Origin: Myxococcales bacterium
Lineage (GTDB): Bacteria; Myxococcota_A; Polyangia; Polyangiales; Houyiibacteriaceae
NCBI GenBank assembly: GCA_029862185.1
Contig: JAOTXX010000021.1
Coordinates: forward strand, 1-53,033
DNA length: 53,033 nucleotides
Direction of reading: 5' to 3'
Shown one piece after another: positions 43,972 through 52,910 of this stretch (its first letter is position 1; every line of letters begins with the position of its first letter). The translations under genes and the position numbers were made by a program. The notes under the pieces are model-generated. The model searched no databases, was not told the DNA's origin, and saw only the letters and a program-made list of their open reading frames with translations.

Positions 43972-45165
43972 ATGCGCTTTTATGAATTTGAGGCGAAGCA
44001 ACTTCTCGAAAAGCACCGGATTCCGCTGGTCGAGAGCAGACTCGTGAAGACCGCCGATGAGGCAGCGAAGGCTGCCTCGGATATTGCCGGCCCAGTCATC
44101 TTGAAGGCCCAGGCAATCGCGCCTGGCCTTGCTGCGGCGTCAGTCAAAGAGGCGTCTGATGCTGCCGGTGCCAAAGCGGCGGCAACCGAGCTTCTCGGCA
44201 TCGATGACGGTGGCCGCAAGCCAAAAGGGCTTCTGCTCGAGGCGAGACCTGCTGGCGAAGCCGTGTACAGTTTGAGCTTCACCTATGACGGGACGAGCAA
44301 GCGTCCGGTGGTCGCCGCCGCCGACATGGCCGGCAAGATCGACGACCTCGGCGACAGCCACCCGGACCGCATCGTGCGCCGGCACTTCTCGGCGCTCTAT
44401 CCGTTCTCTGACTACATCGCGAAAGAGCTTGCCCGGTCGCTCGAGCTCGGAGGCAACGACCTCAAGCAGATGACACGCATCGTTGCGGGGCTCGCGCGGC
44501 TGTTTCTGAAATACGACTTGGCGGATCTCGACATCACCTCGCTGGTCAAGCTCGGGGACGGGAAATTCATCGTGCGAGATGTCGAAGCCGACCTCGAGAT
44601 CGAAGCCCGCCACAGGCAAAGGCCGATGCTCGACGAGCTCGGCTTTGCGAAAGAAGACCTTCGGCAGGTCCGTGAGCCCACCCCATTCGAGCTCGAGGGA
44701 GCAAAGATCGACGAGGAAGACATTCGAGGCATCATCAGCCCGATCGCCGAGTTTGACGGCAACATTGGCCTGGTCATCGGCGCCGGCGGCGGCTCGCTGA
44801 CCTTGACCGACGCAGTGCGAAAGCACGGTGGCCGGCCCGCCAACTACGCGGCGATCGGCGGCAATCCCAGCGTCGACAAGGCTCGGCGCCTCACCAAGCT
44901 GGTGCTGAGCAAGCCCGGCGTCGACAAGATCGCCGTGATGTCCAACGTGGTGTCCAATACGCGTGCCGACCTCGTCGCGCGCGGCGTCATCAAGGGCATC
45001 ATCGAATTGGGATTCGAGCCGGCAGACAAGATTCTGATCTTTCGTGTTCCGGGAGCTTGGGAGGCCGACGCCGCCAAGATTCTTCAGAGGTACGGAATCG
45101 AGTACTGCGACCGCACGGTGTCGATCAGCGAAGCGGCCAGACGCGCCGTCGAGAAAGTCGGGTAG
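43972..45165 (+). CDS. Succinyl-CoA synthetase beta-like subunit with altered ATP-grasp
   Basis: The 397-residue protein follows the SucC/MtkA plan: an ATP-grasp N half and a CoA-ligase C half (IGLVIGAGGGSLTLTDAVRK, AVMSNVVSNTRADLVARGV). Two features are unusual. The glycine-rich loop that follows KAQ in SucC (HAGGRGKAGG) reads AIAPGLAAAS here (residues 48-57). The metal segment ExNPL reads LDITSLVKL. Malate-CoA ligase and citryl-CoA synthetase are related; the substrate here is unknown. It lies with a SucD-like gene and two lyases. Confidence 0.85.
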   Translation: MRFYEFEAKQLLEKHRIPLVESRLVKTADEAAKAASDIAGPVILKAQAIAPGLAAASVKEASDAAGAKAAATELLGIDDGGRKPKGLLLEARPAGEAVYSLSFTYDGTSKRPVVAAADMAGKIDDLGDSHPDRIVRRHFSALYPFSDYIAKELARSLELGGNDLKQMTRIVAGLARLFLKYDLADLDITSLVKLGDGKFIVRDVEADLEIEARHRQRPMLDELGFAKEDLRQVREPTPFELEGAKIDEEDIRGIISPIAEFDGNIGLVIGAGGGSLTLTDAVRKHGGRPANYAAIGGNPSVDKARRLTKLVLSKPGVDKIAVMSNVVSNTRADLVARGVIKGIIELGFEPADKILIFRVPGAWEADAAKILQRYGIEYCDRTVSISEAARRAVEKVG

Positions 45166-45176
45166 AGAGATAAACC

Positions 45177-46076
45177 ATGGCTGTTATCGTTCACGAAGAC
45201 TTTCAGTTCATCGTTCAAGGCATCACGGGGCGTGAGGCATTGAACTTCACCCGGGAGTGCTTGCAGTACGGCTCGAAGATCATCGGTGGCGTCACGCCTG
45301 GCAAGGGTGGACGCGAGGTCTACGGCGTGCCGGTCTACGACACCGTGCGCGAGATCACCGAGAAGCAACGAGTCGATGGTACCGTCATCACGGTACCGCT
45401 CGCCTTCGCCCCAGATGCCGCGTACGAAGCGATTGATGCGGGCATCAAAGAGGTGATCATCATCACGGAGGGCATCCCGCGCAAAGACGCCTCGGCGGTC
45501 GTCGAGTACGCGGAGCTCCATGGCGCGCGAGTCATCGGTCCAAACTGCCTCGGGATCATCGTGCCCGACGTTTGTCGTTTTGGAAGCCTTGGTGGCCCTG
45601 CAGTCGATTGCCGCAAAGCCTTCAAGCCGGGGGTCGTCGGGGTGATGTCACGTTCGGGCGGCATGACGACCGAGATCTGCAACGCGTTGACCCTCTCCGG
45701 GCTCGGTGTCAGCACGGCGATTTCGATCGGTGGCGATCCGGTGATCGGGTCGACCTATGCCGACTTGATTCCATTGTTCGAGGCCGACGAAGACACCAAG
45801 GCCGTGGTGGTCTACTCCGAGCCCGGAGGCACCGCCGAAGCCGAGCTCGCGCGATGGACCCAGGAGCACAAGAGCCGGCTTCCCATCGTGGCATTCGTTG
45901 CCGGTCGCTTCATGGATGAAATGCCCGGCATGAGCTTCGGCCACGCGGGGACGGTCGTGAACAAGAAGGTTGATTCACCGGCCGACAAAATGCGTCGAAT
46001 GCGCGAAGCCGGGATTTCAGTCGCTGAGGAGATCGGTGACATCCCCAACCTCGTTCGAGAGCGCATCGGAAACTGA
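45177..46076 (+). CDS. Succinyl-CoA synthetase alpha-like subunit
   Basis: The 299-residue protein has the CoA-binding N domain (FQFIVQGITGREALNFTREC, GGVTPGKGGREVYGVPVYD) and the ligase domain with phospho-histidine His256 in MSFGHAGTVV. GPNCLGIIVPD and VGVMSRSGGMTTEICN are typical of SucD and MtkB. The phospho-His is intact although the beta-like partner has altered ATP-grasp motifs. It begins 11 bases after the beta-like gene. Confidence 0.9.
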   Translation: MAVIVHEDFQFIVQGITGREALNFTRECLQYGSKIIGGVTPGKGGREVYGVPVYDTVREITEKQRVDGTVITVPLAFAPDAAYEAIDAGIKEVIIITEGIPRKDASAVVEYAELHGARVIGPNCLGIIVPDVCRFGSLGGPAVDCRKAFKPGVVGVMSRSGGMTTEICNALTLSGLGVSTAISIGGDPVIGSTYADLIPLFEADEDTKAVVVYSEPGGTAEAELARWTQEHKSRLPIVAFVAGRFMDEMPGMSFGHAGTVVNKKVDSPADKMRRMREAGISVAEEIGDIPNLVRERIGN

Positions 46077-46093
46077 GCGACAGAGGACTCATC

Positions 46094-46315
46094 ATGGCCA
46101 TGTTCATTCGCGTAGATGTTGACGGCAGCGTCGTCGAAAAATCCCCGGGCCTTGCGGGCAAGCTCGTCGAAGTCTGCCCGGTCAAGATCTTCAAGCTCGG
46201 CTCCGCGCCGAATAGCGTGGAGGTCGTCGAAGCCAACGTCGACGAATGCACCCTCTGCGACCTCTGCATCCAGGCCTCCCCCAAAGGAGTCCGCGTCGTA
46301 AAGCTCTACGAATAG
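46094..46315 (+). CDS. Ferredoxin-like [4Fe-4S] protein
   Basis: The 73-residue protein has four cysteines: Cys28 (VCPVKIF) and Cys52, 55, 58 (CTLCDLC). Where two-cluster ferredoxins have a fourth Cys before Pro, it has Ser62 (QASP). The four ligands can hold one [4Fe-4S] cluster. FixX-like ferredoxins have a similar spacing. It follows the alpha-like ligase gene by 17 bases. Its TAG stop lies across the left end of the 151-bp inverted-repeat element. Confidence 0.85.
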   Translation: MAMFIRVDVDGSVVEKSPGLAGKLVEVCPVKIFKLGSAPNSVEVVEANVDECTLCDLCIQASPKGVRVVKLYE

Positions 46316-46464
46316 GGGACACTCTCCACCCCCATAACCCCCTGAAATCACAAGACTCCTGCGGTAGAGATCGCAGCGCCGACGGCCTCATGATTTCGTC
46401 GCTGCGATCTTTGTCCGAGAAGCGGTGCGATCTCGCGTAGTTGAGGGCCCGGAGAGTGTCCCCT
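46314..46464. repeat. 151-bp element bounded by perfect 14-bp inverted repeats
   Basis: AGGGGACACTCTCC (46314-46327) is repeated inverted as GGAGAGTGTCCCCT (46451-46464). An internal pair, AGATCGCAGCG (46368-46378) and CGCTGCGATCT (46400-46410), is also perfect. No coding frame of note lies inside. The layout resembles small non-autonomous elements (REP-, MITE- or BIME-like). The left arm overlaps the ferredoxin stop. Confidence 0.65.
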
Positions 46465-46538
46465 AGGCGTGGGCTTGCACAAGCTGTCTTTCGCGGTATC
46501 CGGCGCGTGGCAAATCGACCCATCGGACGAGCAACAGA

Positions 46539-48629
46539 ATGAAAGATCTCAGTAAGTACCGAAACATCGGCATCTTCGCGCATGTCGACGCCGGCAAGAC
46601 GACGACCACGGAGCGCATCCTCAAGCTCACCGGTAAGATTCACAAAATCGGCGAGGTGCACGATGGTGCCGCGACCACCGATTTCATGGAGCAGGAGCAG
46701 GAGCGGGGCATCACGATTCAGTCCGCGGCAACGACTTGCTTTTGGGACGATCACCAGCTGAACATCATCGACACGCCGGGGCACGTCGACTTCACGATCG
46801 AGGTGTATCGTTCGCTCAAGGTTCTCGACGGAGGAGTCGGCGTGTTCTGCGGCTCCGGCGGCGTCGAACCTCAGTCCGAGACCAACTGGCGCTATGCGAA
46901 CGACTCCAAGGTCGCTCGGTTGATTTTCGTCAACAAGCTCGACCGCTTGGGGGCAGACTTCTACCGCGTCGTCGACCAGATCAAGAACATCCTCGGCGCC
47001 AAGCCACTCGTCATGGTGCTTCCCATCGGCACCGAAGCCGATTTCGTCGGTGTCGTCGATCTCCTGACCCGCAAGGCATACGTCTGGGATGACTCCGGTC
47101 AGCCGGAAAACTTCGAGGTCCAGGAAGTCCCCGAGGACATGAAGGAGTTGGTCGAGAAGTACCGCTTCGAGCTCATCGAAACCGCCGTCGAGCAGGACGA
47201 TGAGGCCATGGAGCAGTACCTCGAGGGCAACGAACCCGATCTCGAGACCATCAAGAAATGCGTCCGCATCGGTACGCGCGACCTCGCGTTCTTCCCAACC
47301 TTTTGTGGGTCCGCGTTCAAGAACAAGGGCATTCAGCAGGTGCTCAACGCAGTCGTCGACTACCTCCCCGATCCGACCGAGGTTCCGCCTCAGCCCGAGG
47401 TCGACCTCGAGGGTCACGAAACCGGAGAGTTCGCGCTCGTCGATCCGAGCCGGCCGGTGCGCGCACTTGCATTCAAAATAATGGAGGACCGCTTCGGCGC
47501 ACTGACCTTCACCCGTATCTATTCAGGCACGATCAACAAGGGCGACACGCTGGTCAACACCTTCACCGGAAAGAACGAGCGCATTGGCCGCATGGTAGAG
47601 ATGCACGCCGATGACCGGACGATCGTGGATTCGGCGCAGGCCGGCGACATCGTGGCCATGGTTGGCCTCAAGGACGTGCGTACCGGTCACACGCTTGCCG
47701 ACCAGAAGGAACCAGCCACCCTCGAGCCGATGGTCTTCCCCGACCCCGTGATTTCACTCGCGATTAGCACGAAGGACAAGGCCAACAGCGAGAAGCTCGG
47801 CACGGCGCTCGGCAAGATGGTTGCCGAGGACCCGTCGTTCCACGTCGAAGTCGACCAGGAGTCCGGTGAGACCATTCTCAAAGGGATGGGCGAGCTCCAT
47901 CTCGACATCAAGGTCGACATTCTTCGCCGTAGCCATGGCGTCGCGGTCGACGTAGGCGCGCCGCAGGTCGCCTACCGCGAGACAGTGACGCAGTCGATCG
48001 AGGACGGCTACACACACAAAAAGCAGACCGGTGGTTCCGGCCAGTTCGCGAAGATCGAATACACCATCGAGCCCACCGAGCCTGGCGAAGGATTCGTCTT
48101 CGAATCCAAGATCGTTGGCGGCAAGATCCCGAAGGAGTTCATTCCCGCCGTCGAGAAGGGCTTCAAGGTCATGAAAGAAGAGGGGCCGCTGTGTGGATTC
48201 CCCCTGCTCGACTTCAAAGTCACTCTGAATGACGGCGCGTTCCACGCGGTCGATTCGTCGCAGATGGCGTTCGAGACGGCTGCAAGAGCGGCTTTCCGCC
48301 AAAGCATGCCCAAGGCTGGGCCGCAGCTCCTCGAGCCGATCATGAAGGTCGATGTCTTCGTGCCCGATGCCAACGTGGGCGACGTCATCGGAGACCTCAA
48401 CCGCCGCCGCGGCATGGTGAACTCTCAAGAGAAGGGCCACACCAACGTGCGCATCAAAGCCGACGTCCCTCTCAGTGAGATGTTCGGCTACATCGGTGAC
48501 CTTCGTTCCGCCACTTCCGGCCGCGGCCAGTTCTCGATGGAGTTCAAGAACTACGCACCCGTCCCGCGCAACATCCTCGAGAAGGTTCAGGTCGAGGTCG
48601 CCGAGCGCAAGGCGGCGAAAAAGAAGTAG
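46539..48629 (+). CDS. fusA: Elongation factor G
   Basis: The 696-residue GTPase moves tRNA and mRNA through the ribosome. G motifs are [40 protein letters not shown] and GSAFKNKG. Domains II-V follow, including [10 protein letters not shown] and the C-terminal [19 protein letters not shown]. Sequence choices such as [20 protein letters not shown] differ from canonical FusA (CAVGGVQPQSETVWRQAN), which is seen in the second EF-G families (EFG II and spdEFG) of some deltaproteobacterial lineages. Because tuf at the window start implies a str-operon fusA nearby, this could be a second copy. Confidence 0.92.
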   Translation: MKDLSKYRNIGIFAHVDAGKTTTTERILKLTGKIHKIGEVHDGAATTDFMEQEQERGITIQSAATTCFWDDHQLNIIDTPGHVDFTIEVYRSLKVLDGGVGVFCGSGGVEPQSETNWRYANDSKVARLIFVNKLDRLGADFYRVVDQIKNILGAKPLVMVLPIGTEADFVGVVDLLTRKAYVWDDSGQPENFEVQEVPEDMKELVEKYRFELIETAVEQDDEAMEQYLEGNEPDLETIKKCVRIGTRDLAFFPTFCGSAFKNKGIQQVLNAVVDYLPDPTEVPPQPEVDLEGHETGEFALVDPSRPVRALAFKIMEDRFGALTFTRIYSGTINKGDTLVNTFTGKNERIGRMVEMHADDRTIVDSAQAGDIVAMVGLKDVRTGHTLADQKEPATLEPMVFPDPVISLAISTKDKANSEKLGTALGKMVAEDPSFHVEVDQESGETILKGMGELHLDIKVDILRRSHGVAVDVGAPQVAYRETVTQSIEDGYTHKKQTGGSGQFAKIEYTIEPTEPGEGFVFESKIVGGKIPKEFIPAVEKGFKVMKEEGPLCGFPLLDFKVTLNDGAFHAVDSSQMAFETAARAAFRQSMPKAGPQLLEPIMKVDVFVPDANVGDVIGDLNRRRGMVNSQEKGHTNVRIKADVPLSEMFGYIGDLRSATSGRGQFSMEFKNYAPVPRNILEKVQVEVAERKAAKKK

Positions 48630-48678
48630 CCGAAGCTGCGCTGCGCCGTTGCGCTGAAACGACCTTGCCCTCGTTCAG

Positions 48679-50199
48679 CTACGCGAACCATGAACCTCGA
48701 CGTGTGCGCCGACGCCAGAGCAAAGCGAAAATTAGCCCAAGCATCAGCTGCGCGACACCATCAGGCGACGAGCCGATGCTGCATCCCGACGAGCTCCCGG
48801 AGGGCGTATTGCCGGAGGTTCCTCCGGATCCCGCCGATCCCCCCGATCCCCCGATGCCGCCACCGGTCCCACCCGTACCCGGGTCGTTTGTCGGCGTGGA
48901 TGCCTTCGGCGTCTCTGTGAGCTGCCAGCCGGGGTTGCCGTCCGCGGAGAACCGATAGGCGCCGATGTCAGCCATGCCTGCGCGAGGCGTTCCATTGAAG
49001 TCATCCGTTACGACGTGGACCGGACTTCCGGCCGCCGCCAAAGCGCCTCCCGGCGCCGGAAAGACACTCATCGGCGGCGCACCGGTGAAGCTCGCACCAA
49101 CGAAGTCGACGTCGATGTCCCCTGGAAGCATCGCGAGCGCACCGTCCGACACTCCGCCCATCCCGGCGTTCCCTGCGAACACGAGCTCGGAGGTGCCACC
49201 GTTGACGAAGAACGCCCATCCATCCTGTGCGTAAAGCGCGTTGTTCGCGACGACGACGGACCCGGAGATGCCGCGTAGGCTGATGGCGTCGCCGCCGGCA
49301 TTGAGCACCGTATTGTGCACCACCATGAGCTCCGACGGGCTACCCGATTGGTGCGGTTGCATTGCAATCCCGTCCGCGCTTGCACCCAGGATGATGTTGT
49401 TGCGAATCACCGCATCTGCGGCGGATTGAATGCCATGATCACCGCAGTTCCACATCACGTTTCGTTCGATGACGTTGGCCGCGCCGTTAGAAGCGTAGGT
49501 GAGAATGCAGGGGTAGTTCGTGTCGTGAATCACGTTGTCGCGGATCACGTTGCCCGAGCTACCCTCCTTGAGCTCAATGCCATCGCCTTGGCTGACCGAA
49601 GGCTGGTCCGTATGGTGAATGTAGTTTCCTTCGATCAAGCTATCGGTGACCTCGCAGCCTGCGTTGTTGCAACCAAGGTACATTCCCTCACCGGTGTTGT
49701 TGGTGTGGTGGATGCGGTTACCGAGGATTCGAAGCGATTCGTAGGTGACGCCCGAATCGTTCGCCCTGATGGCGACATCTCCCGTGTCGTGCACCTCGCA
49801 ATTTTCGATGGTCAGGAACCGTGCGCCGCTAATCCGAATGCCCGCGGAGCCGCCAGAGAATTCGATGCCCCGAATCGTGACGTGCTCCGCTTGGTCGATG
49901 TCGACGATGTTCTGGTTGGCGTTCGGCCGATGGAGATGGGGTACTTCGCCATCGGCCGCTCGGATCGTGATTGGAGCGATTGCGGTGCCCGCGATTGCGA
50001 ATGAGAAGCGCTCGGACAAGGTGTACATGCCCCCCGACAGGACGAGCTCGTCACCCGGCTGCAATGCGTTGATCAGCGCCTCGACGTCATCGCCTGGACC
50101 CGCCAAGAAAACCTCGGCTGCGGCGACGGATGGCACGGCAAAGCCGACCCAGACGAGCAGCGCTGCGACCGAGGCGCCCCGAGAATCCCCAAGAAGCAT
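48679..50199 (-). CDS. Right-handed beta-helix protein with MYXO-CTERM-like anchor
   Basis: The 506-residue protein has a signal peptide (residues 1-~28) and then repeated parallel beta-helix rungs, such as VTIRGIEFSGGSAGIRISGA, FLTIENCEVHDTGDVAIRA and NVIRDNVIHDTNYPCILTYA, as in pectate lyase-like and polysaccharide-binding proteins. A Gly/Thr/Ser linker (GTGGTGGGIGGSGGSAG) and a tail with GCSIGS, a hydrophobic helix and RRRTRRG follow, a MYXO-CTERM-like sorting signal. The protein is probably surface-attached and may bind or cut a polysaccharide; no catalytic residues were assigned. Confidence 0.85.
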   Translation of the reverse strand: MLLGDSRGASVAALLVWVGFAVPSVAAAEVFLAGPGDDVEALINALQPGDELVLSGGMYTLSERFSFAIAGTAIAPITIRAADGEVPHLHRPNANQNIVDIDQAEHVTIRGIEFSGGSAGIRISGARFLTIENCEVHDTGDVAIRANDSGVTYESLRILGNRIHHTNNTGEGMYLGCNNAGCEVTDSLIEGNYIHHTDQPSVSQGDGIELKEGSSGNVIRDNVIHDTNYPCILTYASNGAANVIERNVMWNCGDHGIQSAADAVIRNNIILGASADGIAMQPHQSGSPSELMVVHNTVLNAGGDAISLRGISGSVVVANNALYAQDGWAFFVNGGTSELVFAGNAGMGGVSDGALAMLPGDIDVDFVGASFTGAPPMSVFPAPGGALAAAGSPVHVVTDDFNGTPRAGMADIGAYRFSADGNPGWQLTETPKASTPTNDPGTGGTGGGIGGSGGSAGSGGTSGNTPSGSSSGCSIGSSPDGVAQLMLGLIFALLWRRRTRRGSWFA

Positions 50200-50307
50200 G
50201 ATTTCACGTTAGCGAGCAGCCGCCGGGATCGCAAAACCGGCCGCGTTCACATTCAGTTTTGCTGGTAGAGCCGCGCGCGTTCCGGCACAGTACACGCGGA
50301 TGCACGC

Positions 50308-51159
50308 GTGCGAGGACTGAATCCAGCCGTCTTGATGAGTTTGCTGGCCTGCACGTCTTGCAGCAAGAAGGCCGACACGATTGAAAAGGAGCCTACCATG
50401 ACGAAGATCGCGCGCGGCCCGGACGTTCGCAGCGAGGAAGTTTCCTACCGCGCTGGCGACACCACGCTCAAAGGCTACCTCGCCTGGGATGCAAGCAAGC
50501 CTGGACCACTCCCCGGTGTCATCGTGGTGCACGAATGGTGGGGGCATAACGATTACGTCCGAGGGCGCGCCCGGATGCTTGCCGAGGAAGGCTACGTGGC
50601 GCTGGCGCTCGACATGTACGGCAACGGCAAGAACACCGAGCATCCAGAGGACGCCCAGAAGTTTGTCATGGAAGCCGTGAGCAACGCGGCCGTCGCCAAG
50701 GAGCGATTCTTGGCCGCGTATGATTTGCTCAAGCAGCACGATGCGACCGATCCAAACAAGATCGCCGCGATCGGCTACTGTTTCGGAGGAGCGGTCGTCC
50801 TGCAGATGGCCCGACTCGGAGCGGACCTCGATGCGGTGGCGAGCTTTCACGGGACCTTGTCGCCGCAGGGCCCGTCGGCTCAGCCAGGCGTGTTCAAGGC
50901 CAAGGCCCTGGTGCTCCATGGCGCGGACGACGCGCTCGTTCCTCCAGCGCAGGTTGATGCGTTCAAGGAGGAAATGGACGCAGCCGGCGTGGACTACACG
51001 TTCATCGCCTACGCCGGTGCCCAGCACGCCTTCACCAATCCCGCGGCGACCGAGCGAGGCAAGGCGCTCAACATGCCGCTTGCCTACGATGAAGCTGCCG
51101 ACACGCAGAGTTGGGCGGAGCTTCGGAAGTTCCTCAAAGCGGTATTCGCCAAGTCCTAG
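50308..51159 (+). CDS. Dienelactone hydrolase-family protein
   Basis: The alpha/beta hydrolase has a Cys nucleophile in GYCFGGAVVLQM, Asp in GADDALVPP and His in AGAQHAFTNP, the dienelactone-hydrolase triad. Two starts compete. The GTG at 50308 gives a 283-residue product with a lipobox (SLLAC) and an S/K/E linker. The ATG at 50398 has AAGGAG with a 6-base spacer and gives a 253-residue cytosolic enzyme. The substrate is unknown. The long form is listed because the lipoprotein leader is typical of such hydrolases. Confidence 0.85.
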   Translation: MRGLNPAVLMSLLACTSCSKKADTIEKEPTMTKIARGPDVRSEEVSYRAGDTTLKGYLAWDASKPGPLPGVIVVHEWWGHNDYVRGRARMLAEEGYVALALDMYGNGKNTEHPEDAQKFVMEAVSNAAVAKERFLAAYDLLKQHDATDPNKIAAIGYCFGGAVVLQMARLGADLDAVASFHGTLSPQGPSAQPGVFKAKALVLHGADDALVPPAQVDAFKEEMDAAGVDYTFIAYAGAQHAFTNPAATERGKALNMPLAYDEAADTQSWAELRKFLKAVFAKS

Positions 51160-51211
51160 CGCGCAGACGCGCGCCTGGTCGGCCACGGCTGATTCCGACG
51201 AGCATGAAAGC

Positions 51212-52798
51212 TCATCGTTCGAGATTCTTCTTTAGTACTTTGCCCGTTGCATTGCGGGGCAGGGCATCGATGAACTTCACGTCCCGCGGGACTTTGTAGC
51301 TGGCGAGGCGCTCCTTCACGTACGCCTTTACAGCGCTCTCGTCGAGCCTGGCGTCGGGCTTGAGGACCACGAACGCTCTAAGTCGTTGACCCCAGTCGGG
51401 ATCGCTCACGCCAATCACAGCCGCTTCCTCGACGTCGTCATGTCCTGCAATCAGGTGCTCGACTTCGCGGGGAAATAGGTTTTCGCCACCGGATATGATC
51501 ATGTCGTCGTCACGCCCATCGACGAAGAGCCGCCCGTTCTCGTCGAAGTGGCCGACATCACCGCTGCTGACCAGCGAACCCAGCCGCTCTTTGTCTTCCC
51601 CGCTGGTATAGCCGTCGAAAGACATGGCGTTGGCGACGAAGATGCGACCAGTTTGGCCGGTGGGCAGCGGCTCGCCCCGCTCATCGAGGATTTTCACGAC
51701 CGTGCCCATCGGAATCTGGCCCGCGGTCCCCGGCGCAGCACGCAGGTCTTCCGGCGACGCGACCGAGGCCATGGCGACTTCGGTCGAACCATAGAAATTG
51801 TAGAGGTTGTCTCCGAAGGTATCCATCCATTCAGATGCGAGGTGACCGGGCAGCGCAGAGCCGCTTGCTGCCGTGACGCGCAACGAGCTGAGGTCATACT
51901 TACGCTTCACTTCATCGGGCAGCGCGAGCATGCGCTGCATCATGATCGGGACGATCGCGAGGGAGGTGCATTGGTGCTCGGCGATCATGCGCAAGGTCGC
52001 TTCCGGATCGAATCGCCGGGCCATCACGTAGGTCGTACCCAGGACCAGACCCAACTGAAACTGCCCTAGGCCCCAGGAATGAAAGAGCGGGGCTGCGACC
52101 ATGGTGCGCTCGCCGGTCCGAAGTGGAAGCGCCGAAAGCAGTGAGGCGATCGGAAGCATCCCTTTTGGAGAGCCGCGCTTCGCTCCCTTGGGCGTTCCGG
52201 TCGTGCCCGAGGTGAGCATCGTGAACCGTGACTCGATGCTCGGGGCCTCGAGGTCGTGGTCCGCGTGGCTCGGGATGAGGTCATCGATGCTCGGGTCGGC
52301 GCCGGATCCGTAGACGATGAACCGCTGCACGCCTTGAAAGCCTTCGAGGAGGCCAGCGAATTCTTCGTCGTAGAGCAGGGCGCTGACGTTCTCGCGTTGA
52401 CCAACTTCGGTGAGTTGCGGCGCGGCGAACATCGTGTTCAGCAAGACCGCATTCGCGCCAACCTTGCAGCAAGCCAGGATGGTCTCCACGAAGCCCCGAT
52501 GATTGCGGCACAGGATCCCGACGACGTCGCCGGCGCAGATCCCAGCTTCCTGAAGCCCGCGCGCCAAGGCGTTCGAGCGTCGATTAACCTCATCGAAAGT
52601 GGCCGAGCCGTCGTCGTCGATGACGGCGGGAGTATCCGGCTGACGAATCGCGAGTGCGATGAATCCCATGGCTGGCGAACGACCCCAACCCTTCGCGGCC
52701 CTCATGATGCGAAGGGTCTTTCCCGGGCCAAGCGGTTTGAACACGCCCGCGCGATAGAACACCCGCGCAACTTCCAGCTTCTCTGCGAAACCTCCCAC
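51212..52798 (-). CDS. Acyl-CoA synthetase / AMP-dependent ligase
   Basis: The 528-residue ANL enzyme has the motifs LTSGTTGTPKGAKRG (phosphate binding), NFYGSTEVAMASV, SGDVGHFDENGRLFVDGR, and the catalytic lysine in NATGKVLKK. It activates a carboxylic acid to an acyl adenylate and usually to a CoA thioester. The chain length is unknown; similarity in arrangement to FadD-type enzymes suggests a fatty or aromatic acid. GGCGCTAGTCTCC upstream resembles the -10 region of 43954. Confidence 0.92.
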   Translation of the reverse strand: MGGFAEKLEVARVFYRAGVFKPLGPGKTLRIMRAAKGWGRSPAMGFIALAIRQPDTPAVIDDDGSATFDEVNRRSNALARGLQEAGICAGDVVGILCRNHRGFVETILACCKVGANAVLLNTMFAAPQLTEVGQRENVSALLYDEEFAGLLEGFQGVQRFIVYGSGADPSIDDLIPSHADHDLEAPSIESRFTMLTSGTTGTPKGAKRGSPKGMLPIASLLSALPLRTGERTMVAAPLFHSWGLGQFQLGLVLGTTYVMARRFDPEATLRMIAEHQCTSLAIVPIMMQRMLALPDEVKRKYDLSSLRVTAASGSALPGHLASEWMDTFGDNLYNFYGSTEVAMASVASPEDLRAAPGTAGQIPMGTVVKILDERGEPLPTGQTGRIFVANAMSFDGYTSGEDKERLGSLVSSGDVGHFDENGRLFVDGRDDDMIISGGENLFPREVEHLIAGHDDVEEAAVIGVSDPDWGQRLRAFVVLKPDARLDESAVKAYVKERLASYKVPRDVKFIDALPRNATGKVLKKNLER

Positions 52799-52910
52799 GA
52801 AGCGGAGACTAGCGCCTGCTCTTCCGGATGTCAGCTGGTGCTACCGTGATCGCACTTCGGGCAGGTTTCCCGCACCGACGCCATCTTTCCTCTCTGCATC
52901 GAACGCTGCG

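Noticed and set aside
46191-47417. 408-codon open frame on the reverse strand across the ferredoxin and EF-G genes
   Set aside because: It covers the antisense of two clearly coding genes and shows no domain of its own.
48630-48678. Terminator between fusA and the convergent beta-helix gene
   Set aside because: The 49 bases contain repeated CTGCGC and TGCGC units but no clear stem with a T-tract.
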